DNA of 64,000 nt from Gp6-AA40 sp963723495 (GTDB lineage: Bacteria > Acidobacteriota > Vicinamibacteria > Vicinamibacterales > UBA2999), in assembly GCA_963723495.1 (NCBI GenBank), contig CAVRQR010000011.1, positions 1 through 64,000 on the forward strand, given 5' to 3'. The translations under genes were made by a program, and so were the position numbers. Numbering within the stretch: the first letter of the stretch is position 1; each line of letters opens with the position of its first letter. Shown here one piece after another: positions 1 to 9,268 of the stretch. The notes below the pieces were generated by a model that saw only the letters and a list, made by a program, of their open reading frames with translations, did no database searches and was not told where the DNA came from.

Positions 1-1590
1 CTTTCGCAAGACATTACCGTTTTCGCTCCTGGAAACGGCGCCCGGCGCCGCTGAAGACATATGCATTCGTCGCCAACAGTGGAGCGACCTGTACTGACGT
101 TCCAGACGTTTCTCAATCCACTCTCAACGTCGACTTGCTCCTCGACAACATGCCGGTAACCTCAGGCACTGGTCCGACAATTACGGCGCAGCCGCAGAGT
201 GCGACGGTGACGGCGGGCAGCGGCGTGAACTTCAGCGTAACGGCAACGGGACAGGCTCCGCTATCGTATCGAGTCAGCGCTCAACAGGACGTCGATCGGC
301 GGACGACCTCGAGCAGTTACACGATCGCGAGTGCGCAGACGAGCAACGCGGGCAGTTACGACGTAGTCGTGTCGAACGTGGCGCGGCTCGACGACCAGCG
401 CGACGGCGACGCTCGTGGTGCTCGGGGGCGGACTATTCTCGAACGGTAAGTTTCGAAAGTGGCGAGGCGGGGTGGAGCGGCAACGGGCAATCGATGATGC
501 ATGGTGTCGGCATCGCCCTACGTCGCGAGTGACGGCGTCAAAGCGATGTCGTTCAACGGGGGGCAGAAGAACGAAACAGGAGTTGTGTCGCAGAGTTTTT
601 CGGCACCACGATCGGGAGAACTACACGTTGCGTTTCGACGTGGGCGCGATCTCGTTTGTCAACCAGGATGAGCAGCGACTGCTGGTCACTGTGCAAGGGA
701 GCAGCACGTTGGTGTGTCACAGACAGTGTCGGTGTTCGCTCCGGGGAACGGGACCGACTATGTTGCCCCCGGGAGCTTCGCATTTGTCGCCAACGGCGCG
801 ACGACGGTGTTGACGTTCCGAGACATTTCTCAATCCACTCTCGACGTCGACTTGCTCCTCGACAACATGCGGGTGACCTCAGGCACTGGTCCGACAATTA
901 CGGCGCAGCCGCAGAGTGCGACGGTGACGGTGGGCAGCGGCGTGAGCTTCGGCGTAACAGCGACGGGGCAGGCTCCGCTATGGTATGAATGGCGCTTCAA
1001 CGGGACGTTGATCGGCGGGGCGACCTCGAGCAGTTACACGATCGCGAGTGCGCAGGCGAGCAACGCGGGCGGTTCCGACGTAGTGGTGTTGAACGTGGCG
1101 GCTCGACGGCCAGCGCGACGGCGACGCTCGTGGTGCTGGGGGGCGGGAGCTGCTCGAACGGAAGTTCGGAAAGTGGCGAGGCAGGGTGGACGGCAACGGG
1201 CGATCGAGCCGTGATGTCGGCATCGCCCTACGTCGCGAGTGACGGCGTAAAGGCGATGTGGTTCGACGGGGGACAAGACGCCAAACGGAGTTGTGTCGCA
1301 GAGTTTTGCGACCACGATCGGGCAGAACTACACGTTGCGTTTCGACGTGGGCGCGATCTCGTTTGTCAACCCAGGATGAGAAGCGCCTGCTGGTCACTGT
1401 GCAACGGAGCAGCGCGTTCGTGTCGCGAACAGTGTCGGTGTTCGCTCCCGGGGACCGGAACCAACTATGTCGCCAGGAAACCGCATTCTGTCGCCAACAG
1501 CGCGACGACCGTGTTGACCTTCCGCGATGTGTCGCCCACCACGATGAACGTCGATCTGATGCTGGACAATGTGCGTGTGACGTCGCCGTA
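1..1590 (+). pseudogene. Broken tandem Ig-like / carbohydrate-binding-like surface protein
   Basis: Three reading frames must be joined to recover a repetitive secreted-type protein. Each unit has an Ig-like module (phrases such as ITAQPQSATVT, GQAPLWYEW, SSSYTIASAQASNAG) followed by a module beginning near NGSxESGEAGW and ending TFRDISQSTLDVDLLLDNM, which resembles the DUF642/CBM-like beta-sandwich modules of cell-surface proteins. The 5' end lies outside the window; the last copy ends with a stop at 1589-1591. Indels occur several times per unit, for example around 60-90, 270-300, 400-480, 700 and 1270-1380. Ig-like repeats of this kind usually serve adhesion or polysaccharide binding at the cell surface. 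No neighbouring gene fixes its role. It could be a decayed gene or a gene badly hit by sequence errors; the repeat itself is certain. Confidence 0.6.
1..1590 (+). repeat. Tandem repeat, about 0.7 kb period
   Basis: The anchor GACAACATGC (or GACAATGTGC) recurs at 144, 861 and 1564, giving periods of 717 and 703 bases. The segment GGCACTGGTCCGACAATTAC is identical in the first two copies (about 164 and 881); in the last copy the gene ends just before it. The differing periods reflect small indels between copies. Confidence 0.85.
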
Positions 1591-1591
1591 G

Positions 1592-1918
1592 CCCAGGAAG
1601 CGCAAGTCAAACGATCCGATTCTGACAGGTGTAAAGTCCGCAGATTGGCTGACTTTCGCAAATACGGCTTGGGTCTGACGTGTGACTGCGCCCCCCAGGA
1701 ACGTATCAAACGTGATTTACCCGCCACATCGCAATATCCCCATGAAGATCGGAAGGTTTCTTGCTACCTAAGGATCGAGCCGCCTCATGGGGACCCGAAT
1801 CGGCCATCACATTCGGGACGTCGGCCTCGGTCCCGGGAACTCGGTAGATGCGTCTGAGAGGGCGAAGACTGTGGATGTGCGTGCACGGACGCGACCCGAG
1901 GACTAGGGAAGGGCCCGG
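1592..1918. other. Non-coding gap before rfbF
   Basis: No convincing gene is visible on either strand; the short open frames here lack family resemblance. A purine-rich stretch GGGAAGGGCCCGG just before the ATG at 1919 can serve as ribosome binding site for rfbF. I saw no clear sigma-54 GG-N10-GC element here. This gap presumably holds the promoter of the first plus-strand operon. Confidence 0.5.
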
Positions 1919-2752
1919 ATGAAGGTTGTGATACTTGCTGGTGGGTTTGGATCGCGGCTGAGCGAGGAGACGCAGATAAAGCCGAAGCCAATGGTTGAGA
2001 TCGGCGGAAAACCGATTCTCTGGCATATCATGAAGATTTATGCTGCCCACGGGTTGAGTGACTTCATTATCTGTTGCGGATACAAGGGTTACATGGTGAA
2101 GGAGTATTTCGCGAATTACTCGCTTTACCACTCCGACTGTCGCTTCGATCTGAAAAACAACCGCATGGAAGTGCTCCGCAACAGGGTGGAACCCTGGAAC
2201 GTCACGCTCATCGACACCGGCGAACGGACAATGACGGGCGGGCGCCTGAGGCGAGTACGACAGTACATCGGTGACGAGTCCTTTTGTCTCACTTACGGTG
2301 ACGGTGTGAGCGACGTGAACATCAGTGCCCTAATAGAGTTCCACCGTGAGCAGAAGGCTCTGGCGACGCTTACCGCTACGCAACCACCCGGTCGATTCGG
2401 TGTGCTTACGTTGGCCGCAACGCAGACGCACGTTCATGACTTTCGGGAAAAGCCCGGCGCTGATGGTGCCTGGGTCAACGGCGGCTTCTTCGTGGTGGAG
2501 CCAAGCGCGTTGGATTACATTGCAGACGACTCGACGATTTGGGAGCGGGAGCCGCTTCAACGACTCGCCAAAACGGATGCCTTGGCTGCGTATAAACACA
2601 CCGGCTTTTGGCAGCCGATGGACACCCTCCGCGACAAGATCGTGCTCGAAGAGCTGTGGGCCTCTGGCAACCCTCCGTGGAGGGTGTGGTCCGACGGCGA
2701 AGACCAGCATCAAGTTCCAGCGAGCGCCAAAACGGGCGAGGTCAACGGATGA
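1919..2752 (+). CDS. rfbF: Glucose-1-phosphate cytidylyltransferase
   Basis: Makes CDP-glucose from CTP and glucose-1-phosphate, the entry to CDP-linked deoxy- and branched sugars of surface polysaccharides; cytoplasmic. The 277-residue protein opens with the nucleotidyltransferase signature MKVVILAGGFGSRLSEET and KPKPMVEIGGKPILWHIM, has the RfbF-typical CCGYKGYMVKEYF (about residues 52-64) and YGDGVSDV for metal binding, and FWQPMDTLRDK near the end. Length is close to the family (about 257). It overlaps the following SDR gene by four bases (ATGA), so the two are translationally coupled. The usual partner, CDP-glucose 4,6-dehydratase RfbG, is not obvious; the SDR next door may take that place. 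Identification of the family is firm. Confidence 0.93.
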   Translation: MKVVILAGGFGSRLSEETQIKPKPMVEIGGKPILWHIMKIYAAHGLSDFIICCGYKGYMVKEYFANYSLYHSDCRFDLKNNRMEVLRNRVEPWNVTLIDTGERTMTGGRLRRVRQYIGDESFCLTYGDGVSDVNISALIEFHREQKALATLTATQPPGRFGVLTLAATQTHVHDFREKPGADGAWVNGGFFVVEPSALDYIADDSTIWEREPLQRLAKTDALAAYKHTGFWQPMDTLRDKIVLEELWASGNPPWRVWSDGEDQHQVPASAKTGEVNG

Positions 2753-3885
2753 CGTTCACCTCGAACTCGGGCCAACTCGCTGCTAGTGGACGGGACGTAG
2801 TCGTGACCGATCTCGACTACTGCTGTGGTCGGCTGTCTGATGAACTCGATCAGATGGCCGGCTCGCGGCTGTTGCTGACGGGGGGCGCCGGGTTCCTTGG
2901 GTACTATCTGGTGCAGGTTCTGCTCGAATGGAATCGACGTGTGCCGTCGGCACGTGCCGTCGACCTAACGGTGTTGGATAACTACGCTCGCGGCATTCCA
3001 GACTGGCTCGGCACGATAGATGCTGGCCGATTGCGCTTGTGCACACATGACGTCAGGAAGCCAATACCTGCCGATCTGGGCGCGTTCGACTTCTGCATTC
3101 ATGGTGCGTCCATTGCGTCGCCCACGTTTTATCGGCAGAACCCGATCGCCACGATGGATGCCAACGTGATGGGTCTCCGGTTACTCCTCGACACCGCTCG
3201 CGAGCAGCAGGCGAGTGGGAGGGAGGTCACCGGGTTCCTATTTTTTTAGTAGCGAGATATATGGTGATCCGGAGGCCGCAGCCATTCCGACTCCTGAGAC
3301 ATACGCGGGTCGCGTCTCGTGCACCGGTCCGCGGGCTTGCTACGACGAATCGAAACGCTATGGCGAGACGCTGTGCGTCAATTTCGCACAGCAGTACAGC
3401 TTGCCGATCAGGATCGCGAGGCCGTTCAACAATTACGGTCCGGGATTGAAGATCACCGACCGTCGCGTTATCCCCGACCTCGCTCGGGATCTGCTCGCTG
3501 GTCGCGACCTGGTGTTGCACTCGGACGGAACCCCAACCCGCACCTTCTGCTATGTTGCCGATGCCGTCATCGGGTATTACAAAGCGCTCGTACGCGGCAT
3601 GTGGGGGAAGCGTACAACGTCGGTTGCGAGACGCCCGAAATCACGATATCCGAACTGGCCAACCGAATGGCGAACTGGGGACGCAAACTGTTCGGGTACG
3701 CGGGCCAGGTCAGGTGGGAAACTAGTGCCGACGTCGAGTATCTCACGGACAACCCCCAGCGAAGGTGTCCAGATATCAGCAAGGCGCGGAACGAACTTGG
3801 CTTCCTCCCCACGATTACCCTTGACGAGGGTTTGCGGCGAACGCTGCTGTGGTATTCGGACAATCGCGGCGGCCAGGAGGCCTGA
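2749..3885 (+). CDS. NAD-dependent sugar epimerase/dehydratase (SDR), two indels
   Basis: Extended short-chain dehydrogenase acting on a nucleotide sugar. After a leader of about 36 residues it has the Rossmann motif LLLTGGAGFLGYYLV, then FFSSEIYGDP, the catalytic Tyr and Lys in CYDESKRYGE, and IARPFNNYGPG. The CYDESKR block resembles UDP-glucuronate decarboxylases more than RfbG-type dehydratases. The reading frame breaks at 3240-3246, where seven T stand where six would keep frame, and again near 3598 (one base short before GEAYNVG). The two breaks compensate, and the frame runs to TGA at 3885. ATG at 2749 overlaps the rfbF stop. Product could be a CDP- or UDP-sugar; substrate is inference. 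Confidence 0.8.
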
Positions 3886-3997
3886 GTTGCCTTCATGCCT
3901 TGATTGTCGAAGCCGAACATAGGACGTCCTAACTAACCCCTTGGGCGCCTTCCTCGCGAGTGCACGAGGAGAGGTATGTTGAATTCTGCCTTGCCCC

Positions 3998-5589
3998 ATG
4001 CAGGTTGACGCTCACGAAATATCAGCAGGCGCCGTTCTGCAAACCAATGTGTGCATCGTTGGTGGGGGTGTTGCCGGACTGTGCCTGGCGCGCGAATTCG
4101 TCGGTACTCGAGTTCGCGTGTGTGTGCTCGAGAGCGGTGGGTCAGAGCCAGAGCCTGCTGTACCTGGATTTCTCTGCCGGCGGAGGACGACGGCTACCCG
4201 TACTATCCGCTGGCCAACGCGAGGGCGCGAGTGCTAGCCGGGTCGAGCACCCGGTGGCATGTCCCGATTGCGAATAGCGACTCCGTCGGTGCCCGAATGC
4301 GTCCCCTGGATCCGATAGACTTCGAGCAGCGCAGTTGGGTGCCGTACAGTGGCTGGCCCTTCGACAAGCGCCACCTGGCCCCGTTTTACGAGCGCGCGGA
4401 TGCCGTGTGCCGCATCGAACCGTCCTCCTATCACGTAGATATTTGGAACAACGGAAAGCGCCCTCTGCTTCATGATGGGACCGTCCAGACGATCATCTAC
4501 AAGCTGGCTCTGCGCGACCGTTTTGCATGCGAAATTCCGGCGGAGGTCACAGGCGCCGACAATATAACGACCTGCCTGCACGCGACGGTTCTGGAGATCG
4601 AGGTGCATGAATCGGCAGAGCACGTCACACGCCTGCGGGTGTCCACCTTGCGAGGCAACGAGTTCTTTGTGACAGCCAAGATGTTCGTTTTGGCAAACGG
4701 TGGCATCGAGGTCCCCCGACTGCTGCTGCTCTCAAACCGGTATCACGCAGTCGGATTGGGGAACGAACGCGATCTCGTCGGCCGGTTCTTCATGGAGCAT
4801 CTGCATTTCTGGTCCGGCATTCTCGTCCCTTACCGGCCCAAGGCAATCGAACCATCCGGGCTCTACGATGGGTTTCGTCCGGTGAATGGGGTTGCGGTGG
4901 TTGGCAAGCTGGCGTTGACGGAGCAGGTGCTGAGGCGTGAAAATTTGCTCAACCAAAACGTACAGCTGGCGCCGGCTCTCGAACTAAATCCATTCACATA
5001 CCCAAGGGTCGATCCGAAAGCCGTGGCGTCATTGAAGCGCGTGCTGCGCGGCCGCGAGAGAATCAGTTACCGCACGCTCAGAGATATCGTTACGGGTAGG
5101 GAGGACATCGTTAGATTTGCGTTCAGGCGGAGCCGACGGATTGTGTCGAGAACCGCGATCGCCAGTGTTCCGAAGGTACCCGTGTACATCTTCGCCAACA
5201 TGACCGAGCAGATTCCGAATCCGGAGAGCCGCGTCACGCTGGGGCGCAGACGTCGACGCGTTCGGTCAAAGGCGCGTGCGGCTGGACTGGAAAATCGCGC
5301 CGCAGGACATTCCAGCGTCATCCGAACCCAGGAGATCATGGGCTGTCGGCGCTCAGAGCGAGCGGGAGTGGGCCGGTTGTATCGGGAGCTCCTCGACGAC
5401 GGTGCCGCCACGCGACACTCACGGCGGCTACCACCACATGGGAACGACGCGCATGCACGCGATCCGCGGCAAGGCGTCGTCGACCCCGACTGCCGCGTGC
5501 ATGGAATCGACAACCTCTATATCGCCGGACCGTCGGTGTTTCCGACGGGAGGCTACGCGAATCCGTCGTTGACGATGCTGGCGCTCTAG
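3998..5589 (+). CDS. GMC-family FAD oxidoreductase, multiple frameshifts
   Basis: Predicted FAD-dependent oxidase/dehydrogenase of an alcohol or sugar. N-terminal dinucleotide-binding motif TNVCIVGGGVAGLCLAREF (residues about 12-30), the FAD-contacting segment LAGSSTRWHVP, and a C-terminal GMC block GGYHHMGTTRMH, then NLYIAGPSVFPTGGYANPS with the conserved His and Asn. Frame changes are needed near 4150-4190, 5240-5275, 5310-5330, 5400-5420 and 5455. The frame ends in TAG at 5587-5589, yet in-frame codons after it read LRLADHLK, the usual end of this family, so the stop is probably also an error or mutation. A second, truncated copy of this N-terminus lies at 19171-19356. Similar FAD proteins sit in many O-antigen clusters; substrate unknown. 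Confidence 0.72.
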
Positions 5590-5641
5590 CTTCGCCTGGC
5601 CGACCACCTCAAAAGGTTCTCGCCACATCGCGGATGGCGGC

Positions 5642-7521
5642 GTGACAAACATTCTCGGCATTTCGGCGTTCTATCACGATTCTGCGGCAGCCCTGGTGCA
5701 GAGACGGCGAGATCGTCGCCGCCGCGCAGGAGGAGCGCTTCACCCGGCGCAAGCACGATCCGGGCTTTCCCTCGTTGGCCGTCGCAGTATTGCCTGCGCC
5801 GAAGGCGGACTTCAGGCCGGCGACATCGACTACGTCGTGTTCTACGAGAAGCCGATGGTCAAGTTCGAGCGGCTGCTCGAGACGTATCTCGCCTACGCGC
5901 CGACGGGGTTCGAGTCGTTCGGGCAGGCGATGCCGCTTGTGGGCGCAGCTCAAGCTGCGACCTGCCTGCGACGATTCGCGCAGGCGCTGGGGCCCGCGTT
6001 TCGCGGCGAGATTCTGTTTCGCGGATCATCACGAGTCGCATGCGGCGAGCGCCTTTTTCCCGTCACCCGTTCGAGGAGGCGGCGATCCTGACGCTGGACG
6101 CCGTCGGGGAGTGGAGCGACGAGCTCGATCGGGATCGGCCGGGGCAACAGCCATCTCGCTGACGCACGAGATGCGGTTTCCGCACTCGCTCGGAATGCTG
6201 TACATCGGCCTTCACCTACTACACGCGGCTTCAAGGTGAACTCGGGCGAGTACAAGCTCATGGGTCTCGCGCCGTATGGCATCCCGCGATACGCCGATCT
6301 GATCCGCGAGAAGATCGTGTCGATCTTCGAGGATGGCTCGTTGAGGCTCGACATGTCGTACTTCAACTACTGCCAGGGTCTGACGATGACGTCCGAGAGG
6401 TTCCACGAGCTGTTCGGCGGCCCGCCGCGGCAGCCTGAGAGCTTCATCACGCAGAAGGAGATGGATCTCGCGGCGTCGATCCAGGTCGTGTGCGAAGAGG
6501 TGGTCCTGCGGGCCGGACGGTACGCCCACGCATGTGACCGGCGAGTCGAATCTGGTCATGGCCGGTGGCGTGGCGCTGAACTGTGTGGCCAACGGACGGC
6601 TGCTCCGCGAGGGGCCGTTCGAGAACATCTGGATTCAGCCGGCGGCGGGCGATGCCGGCGGGCGCGCTCGGGGCGGCGCTGCTGGTGTGGCATCACCTGC
6701 TCGGGCAGCCGCGCCAGGTGCAGTCGCCCGACGCTCAGAAAGGGTCGTTGCTTGGGCCGGCGTTCCATAACGACGACATTCGCCTGTTCCTCGACTCCGT
6801 CGGCGCCGAATACGAGTTCATGCATGACGAAGACGCCTTGCTCGATCGGGTGGCGCGGCTGCTGAGCCGAGGAAAAGGTCGTCGGGCTGGTTTCAGGGCC
6901 GAATGGAGTTCGGCCCTCGCGCCCTCGGGTGCCCGCAGCATCATCGGGGACGCACGCTCGCCGCAGATGCAGCAGAAGATGAACCTGCAAGATCAAGTAT
7001 CGGGAGTCGTTCCGGCCGTTTGCGCCGTGCGTGCTGCGCGAGTTCGTGGACCAGGTGTTTCGAGATGCGGCCGAACGAGGACAGCCCTTACATGCTGCAG
7101 GTCGCGCCGGTGCCGGGAGGGCTGGCGGACTGCTCTGACGACGAGGAGCGCCAGCGCCTGCAGGATCCTGATCTGCGGATTCGGGTCGCGGTCCCGCGCT
7201 CGCGAATCCCTGCGGTCACGCACGTCGACTACTCGGCTCGCATCCAGACCGTCGACGCGGCACGCCACGGCCGCTTTTATCGACTGATGCGGCGCTTTCT
7301 ATGAGTTGACCGGCTGCCCGGTCATCGTGAACACCAGCTTCAACATCCGCGGTGAGCCGATCGTCTGCGACCCGGCGGACGCGTTCGAGTGCTTCCTGGC
7401 CACCGACATGGACGTGCTGGTGCTCGAGAACTGCGTGCTTCTGAAGGAGAATCAGCCGGCGGGATCTCTGCGCGATGCGGAAGCTTACAAGAGCGCAGTA
7501 CGCGCTGGATTGATCACGACC
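5642..7521 (+). pseudogene. NodU/TobZ-family carbamoyltransferase, heavily frameshifted
   Basis: Would transfer a carbamoyl group from carbamoyl phosphate to a sugar hydroxyl. Pieces in all three frames add up to the family: NILGISAFYHDSAAALV at the GTG start, DGEIVAAAQEERFTRRKHD, DHHESHAASAFFPSP (the metal-binding HxxxH-type motif), the YrdC-like region NSGEYKLMGLAPYG, NLVMAGGVALNCVANG, GRMEFGPRALG, and INTSFN-like VIVNTSFNIRGEPIV near the end. At least seven indels are needed (about 5700, 5790, 5945, 6025, 6090-6230, 6530, 6650, 6885-7080, 7305). The last segment runs in frame into the SxtJ-like gene, so the true stop is lost. Followed by SxtJ, DUF5989 and SGNH genes, the standard neighbours of this family. 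An intact relative is at 14145. Confidence 0.75.
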
Positions 7522-7934
7522 ATGACGCTTGCAATCCCCTCGGACGAACGCCGTATCCTCTTGCGAAGCTTCTGGCTCACGCTCGGCCTGTTGCCTGCGA
7601 CCCTGTGGCTTGTTATTGGATGGCGAACGAAGATGCCGAGCCTTGCGGCCGCTGCAATCGCAACACTCATCGTGCTGGGGTCGCTTCCCTTCGTACACGA
7701 GCCGTTTGCCTGGCGTGTGTACAGGGCCTGGAATCCACGTCTGGTCCGACCGTTCGCTGCGATCGCCGCCCAGGTCGTGACTGGGATCTGTTTCTGCATT
7801 GTCCTTGTCGTGGGTCGTTCGTCAGCTTCGAGGATGCGGCTTGACATTCCGGCTGGTCCCTCGTGTTGGACGGATCGCAGGTCGCTGCCACCCGATGCGT
7901 TTCGCAGTCTCACTGCGGCCCCATCGTCGCGTAG
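7522..7934 (+). CDS. SxtJ-like small membrane protein, frameshifted
   Basis: Predicted inner-membrane protein of about 135 residues, companion of the carbamoyltransferase. It starts at ATG 7522 (MTLAIPSDERRILLRSF), followed by two hydrophobic hairpins (about residues 12-55 and 72-98) and a polar tail with SCWTDRRSLPPDAF. The order carbamoyltransferase, SxtJ, DUF5989, SGNH hydrolase is a recurring set, which is the main support for the name. The start frame continues past the expected end; a one-base change near 7900 leads to the TAG at 7932-7934. Molecular function of SxtJ proteins is not established. Confidence 0.55.
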
Positions 7935-7939
7935 CGCGA

Positions 7940-8089
7940 GTGGTGCCTGGGTGCTTGCCATTCTTCGACGCAGCGAGGCAGAGCGGAAATCTCTGGGCTC
8001 TCTCATTGCTTCCGTTTCTCGCTGCCCTGAAGCTATTCACCCGTGAGGAGCCTGGGGCCGTTCAGGCCAACATCTACTCCTTGTTTTGA
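7940..8089 (+). CDS. DUF5989-like 49-residue membrane peptide
   Basis: A short gene easy to miss. GTG at 7940 (or 7943) opens a frame of 49 codons ending in TGA 8087-8089. The peptide has FFDAARQSGNLWALSLLPF, one hydrophobic segment, and ends in ANIYSLF. That matches the layout of DUF5989 proteins: about 50 residues, one membrane helix, and a C-terminal IY(T/S)LF. Its place between SxtJ and the SGNH hydrolase fits the same conserved set. Function unknown. Confidence 0.6.
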   Translation: MVPGCLPFFDAARQSGNLWALSLLPFLAALKLFTREEPGAVQANIYSLF

Positions 8090-8106
8090 TCCTCAAGCGG
8101 ATTGAC

Positions 8107-9252
8107 ATGCGTACTGCAGTCGCTTTTGCCGCGTCGGCGCTCGGGATGGCACTGCTTGCTCCCATCCTGTTGCTGGCATTTCCGTTCTTGTTAGTGTCGA
8201 TGTGCACACGCGCCCTTGCGCGCCTGCGCGAACCAGCGTACCTCACCCGCGACGAGTTGATCGAATTCGACCCGGAGATCGGCTGGAAGCCGCGAGCGAA
8301 CGTGAATAGCCACCATCTCACGGTTGACTTGTTCCAAATCTCGACCGACTCCCAGGGGTGGCGCGGACGGTCGAGTCTTGACGAAAGCGACATTGTTGTC
8401 TTCGGCGATTCATTCGCGGCGGGGTATGGCATCGACGACGACGGTTTCTTTGCCAACCTGGTTTCGCAACCACCCATCAAGCCGATCGGGATCGGCGGCT
8501 ACAGCATGGTCCAGGAGCTTCTCTGGATGCAGCGGCTTGCCGCACGCCTGCGTCACAAACTGGTTGTGTGGCTGATCTACGTCGGCAACGACCTGTACGA
8601 CAATTTATCACCCGAGTTGAATGGGTACCGAAAACCATTCGTACGCGAGATACGTGGCACCGACGCGTGGGAGATATGTTCCGCGCACGTGAGCTTTGAA
8701 CGCTGGCCGGTCGTGCAACGCGTGAGGAAAGGTCACATCCACGAGGCGAAGCTGGCCGAGCTCTGCTCCGACACGTTCTTTGCCCGGCGCGCATACGGCG
8801 CGTGCGAGTTCTTGATTCAAGAGGCGCAGCAGCTCTGTGCGAGTGCGGGGGCGACTCTGGCCGTGCTGACCGTGCCTGATAAGTTACTGTTGAGCCAAGA
8901 AGGTCATGCATACCTCAAGTCGCTCGGCGTAAATCGGCAGAACTTCGACCCCGAGTTGCCAGATAAAAGCCTCGAATCGACTTGCAGAAAGCTTGGGGTC
9001 ACACATGTAGCGGGCCGCCAGTTCCTCGACCGGACGTGTTACAAACCGAACGACTGTCACTGGAACGCCCTCGGTCACCGCCGAGTCGCGCGGGCACTCG
9101 TCGATCTCTACGCGTCCATCGAAAGGGAACGAGGGCTCACGGGTGCAGAATGGAAGCCAGCACTGTCGGACTTGGCGAGGTCGACGTTGTGGCCGAGGTG
9201 GGTTCGCGGTCAGCGGGTGCGCCGAATGTTGTTTCGCGGCGCGGCTTCTTGA
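8107..9252 (+). CDS. SGNH/GDSL-family hydrolase, membrane anchored
   Basis: Likely esterase or O-acyl transfer/removal enzyme acting on the polysaccharide outside the membrane. An N-terminal hydrophobic segment (about residues 5-33) precedes the catalytic domain. Block I is VVFGDSFAAGYG with nucleophile Ser near residue 102, block III is YVGNDLYDN, and block V is DCHWNALGHRRVA with the Asp/His pair. The protein is 381 residues from ATG 8107; an alternative TTG at 8086 would overlap the stop of the preceding gene (TTGA) and add seven residues. It completes the carbamoyltransferase neighbourhood. Such proteins are often annotated only as SGNH; substrate is not known. Confidence 0.82.
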   Translation: MRTAVAFAASALGMALLAPILLLAFPFLLVSMCTRALARLREPAYLTRDELIEFDPEIGWKPRANVNSHHLTVDLFQISTDSQGWRGRSSLDESDIVVFGDSFAAGYGIDDDGFFANLVSQPPIKPIGIGGYSMVQELLWMQRLAARLRHKLVVWLIYVGNDLYDNLSPELNGYRKPFVREIRGTDAWEICSAHVSFERWPVVQRVRKGHIHEAKLAELCSDTFFARRAYGACEFLIQEAQQLCASAGATLAVLTVPDKLLLSQEGHAYLKSLGVNRQNFDPELPDKSLESTCRKLGVTHVAGRQFLDRTCYKPNDCHWNALGHRRVARALVDLYASIERERGLTGAEWKPALSDLARSTLWPRWVRGQRVRRMLFRGAAS

Positions 9253-9268
9253 AGGGATTAGACTCTCA

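Noticed and set aside
1592..1918. Sigma-54 promoter before rfbF
   Set aside because: TTGGCTGACTTTCGCA has nine bases between GG and GC.
7306..8046. In-frame fusion of the carbamoyltransferase end with SxtJ
   Set aside because: The two are always separate proteins in this set; the fusion comes from lost stop codons in an indel-rich stretch.
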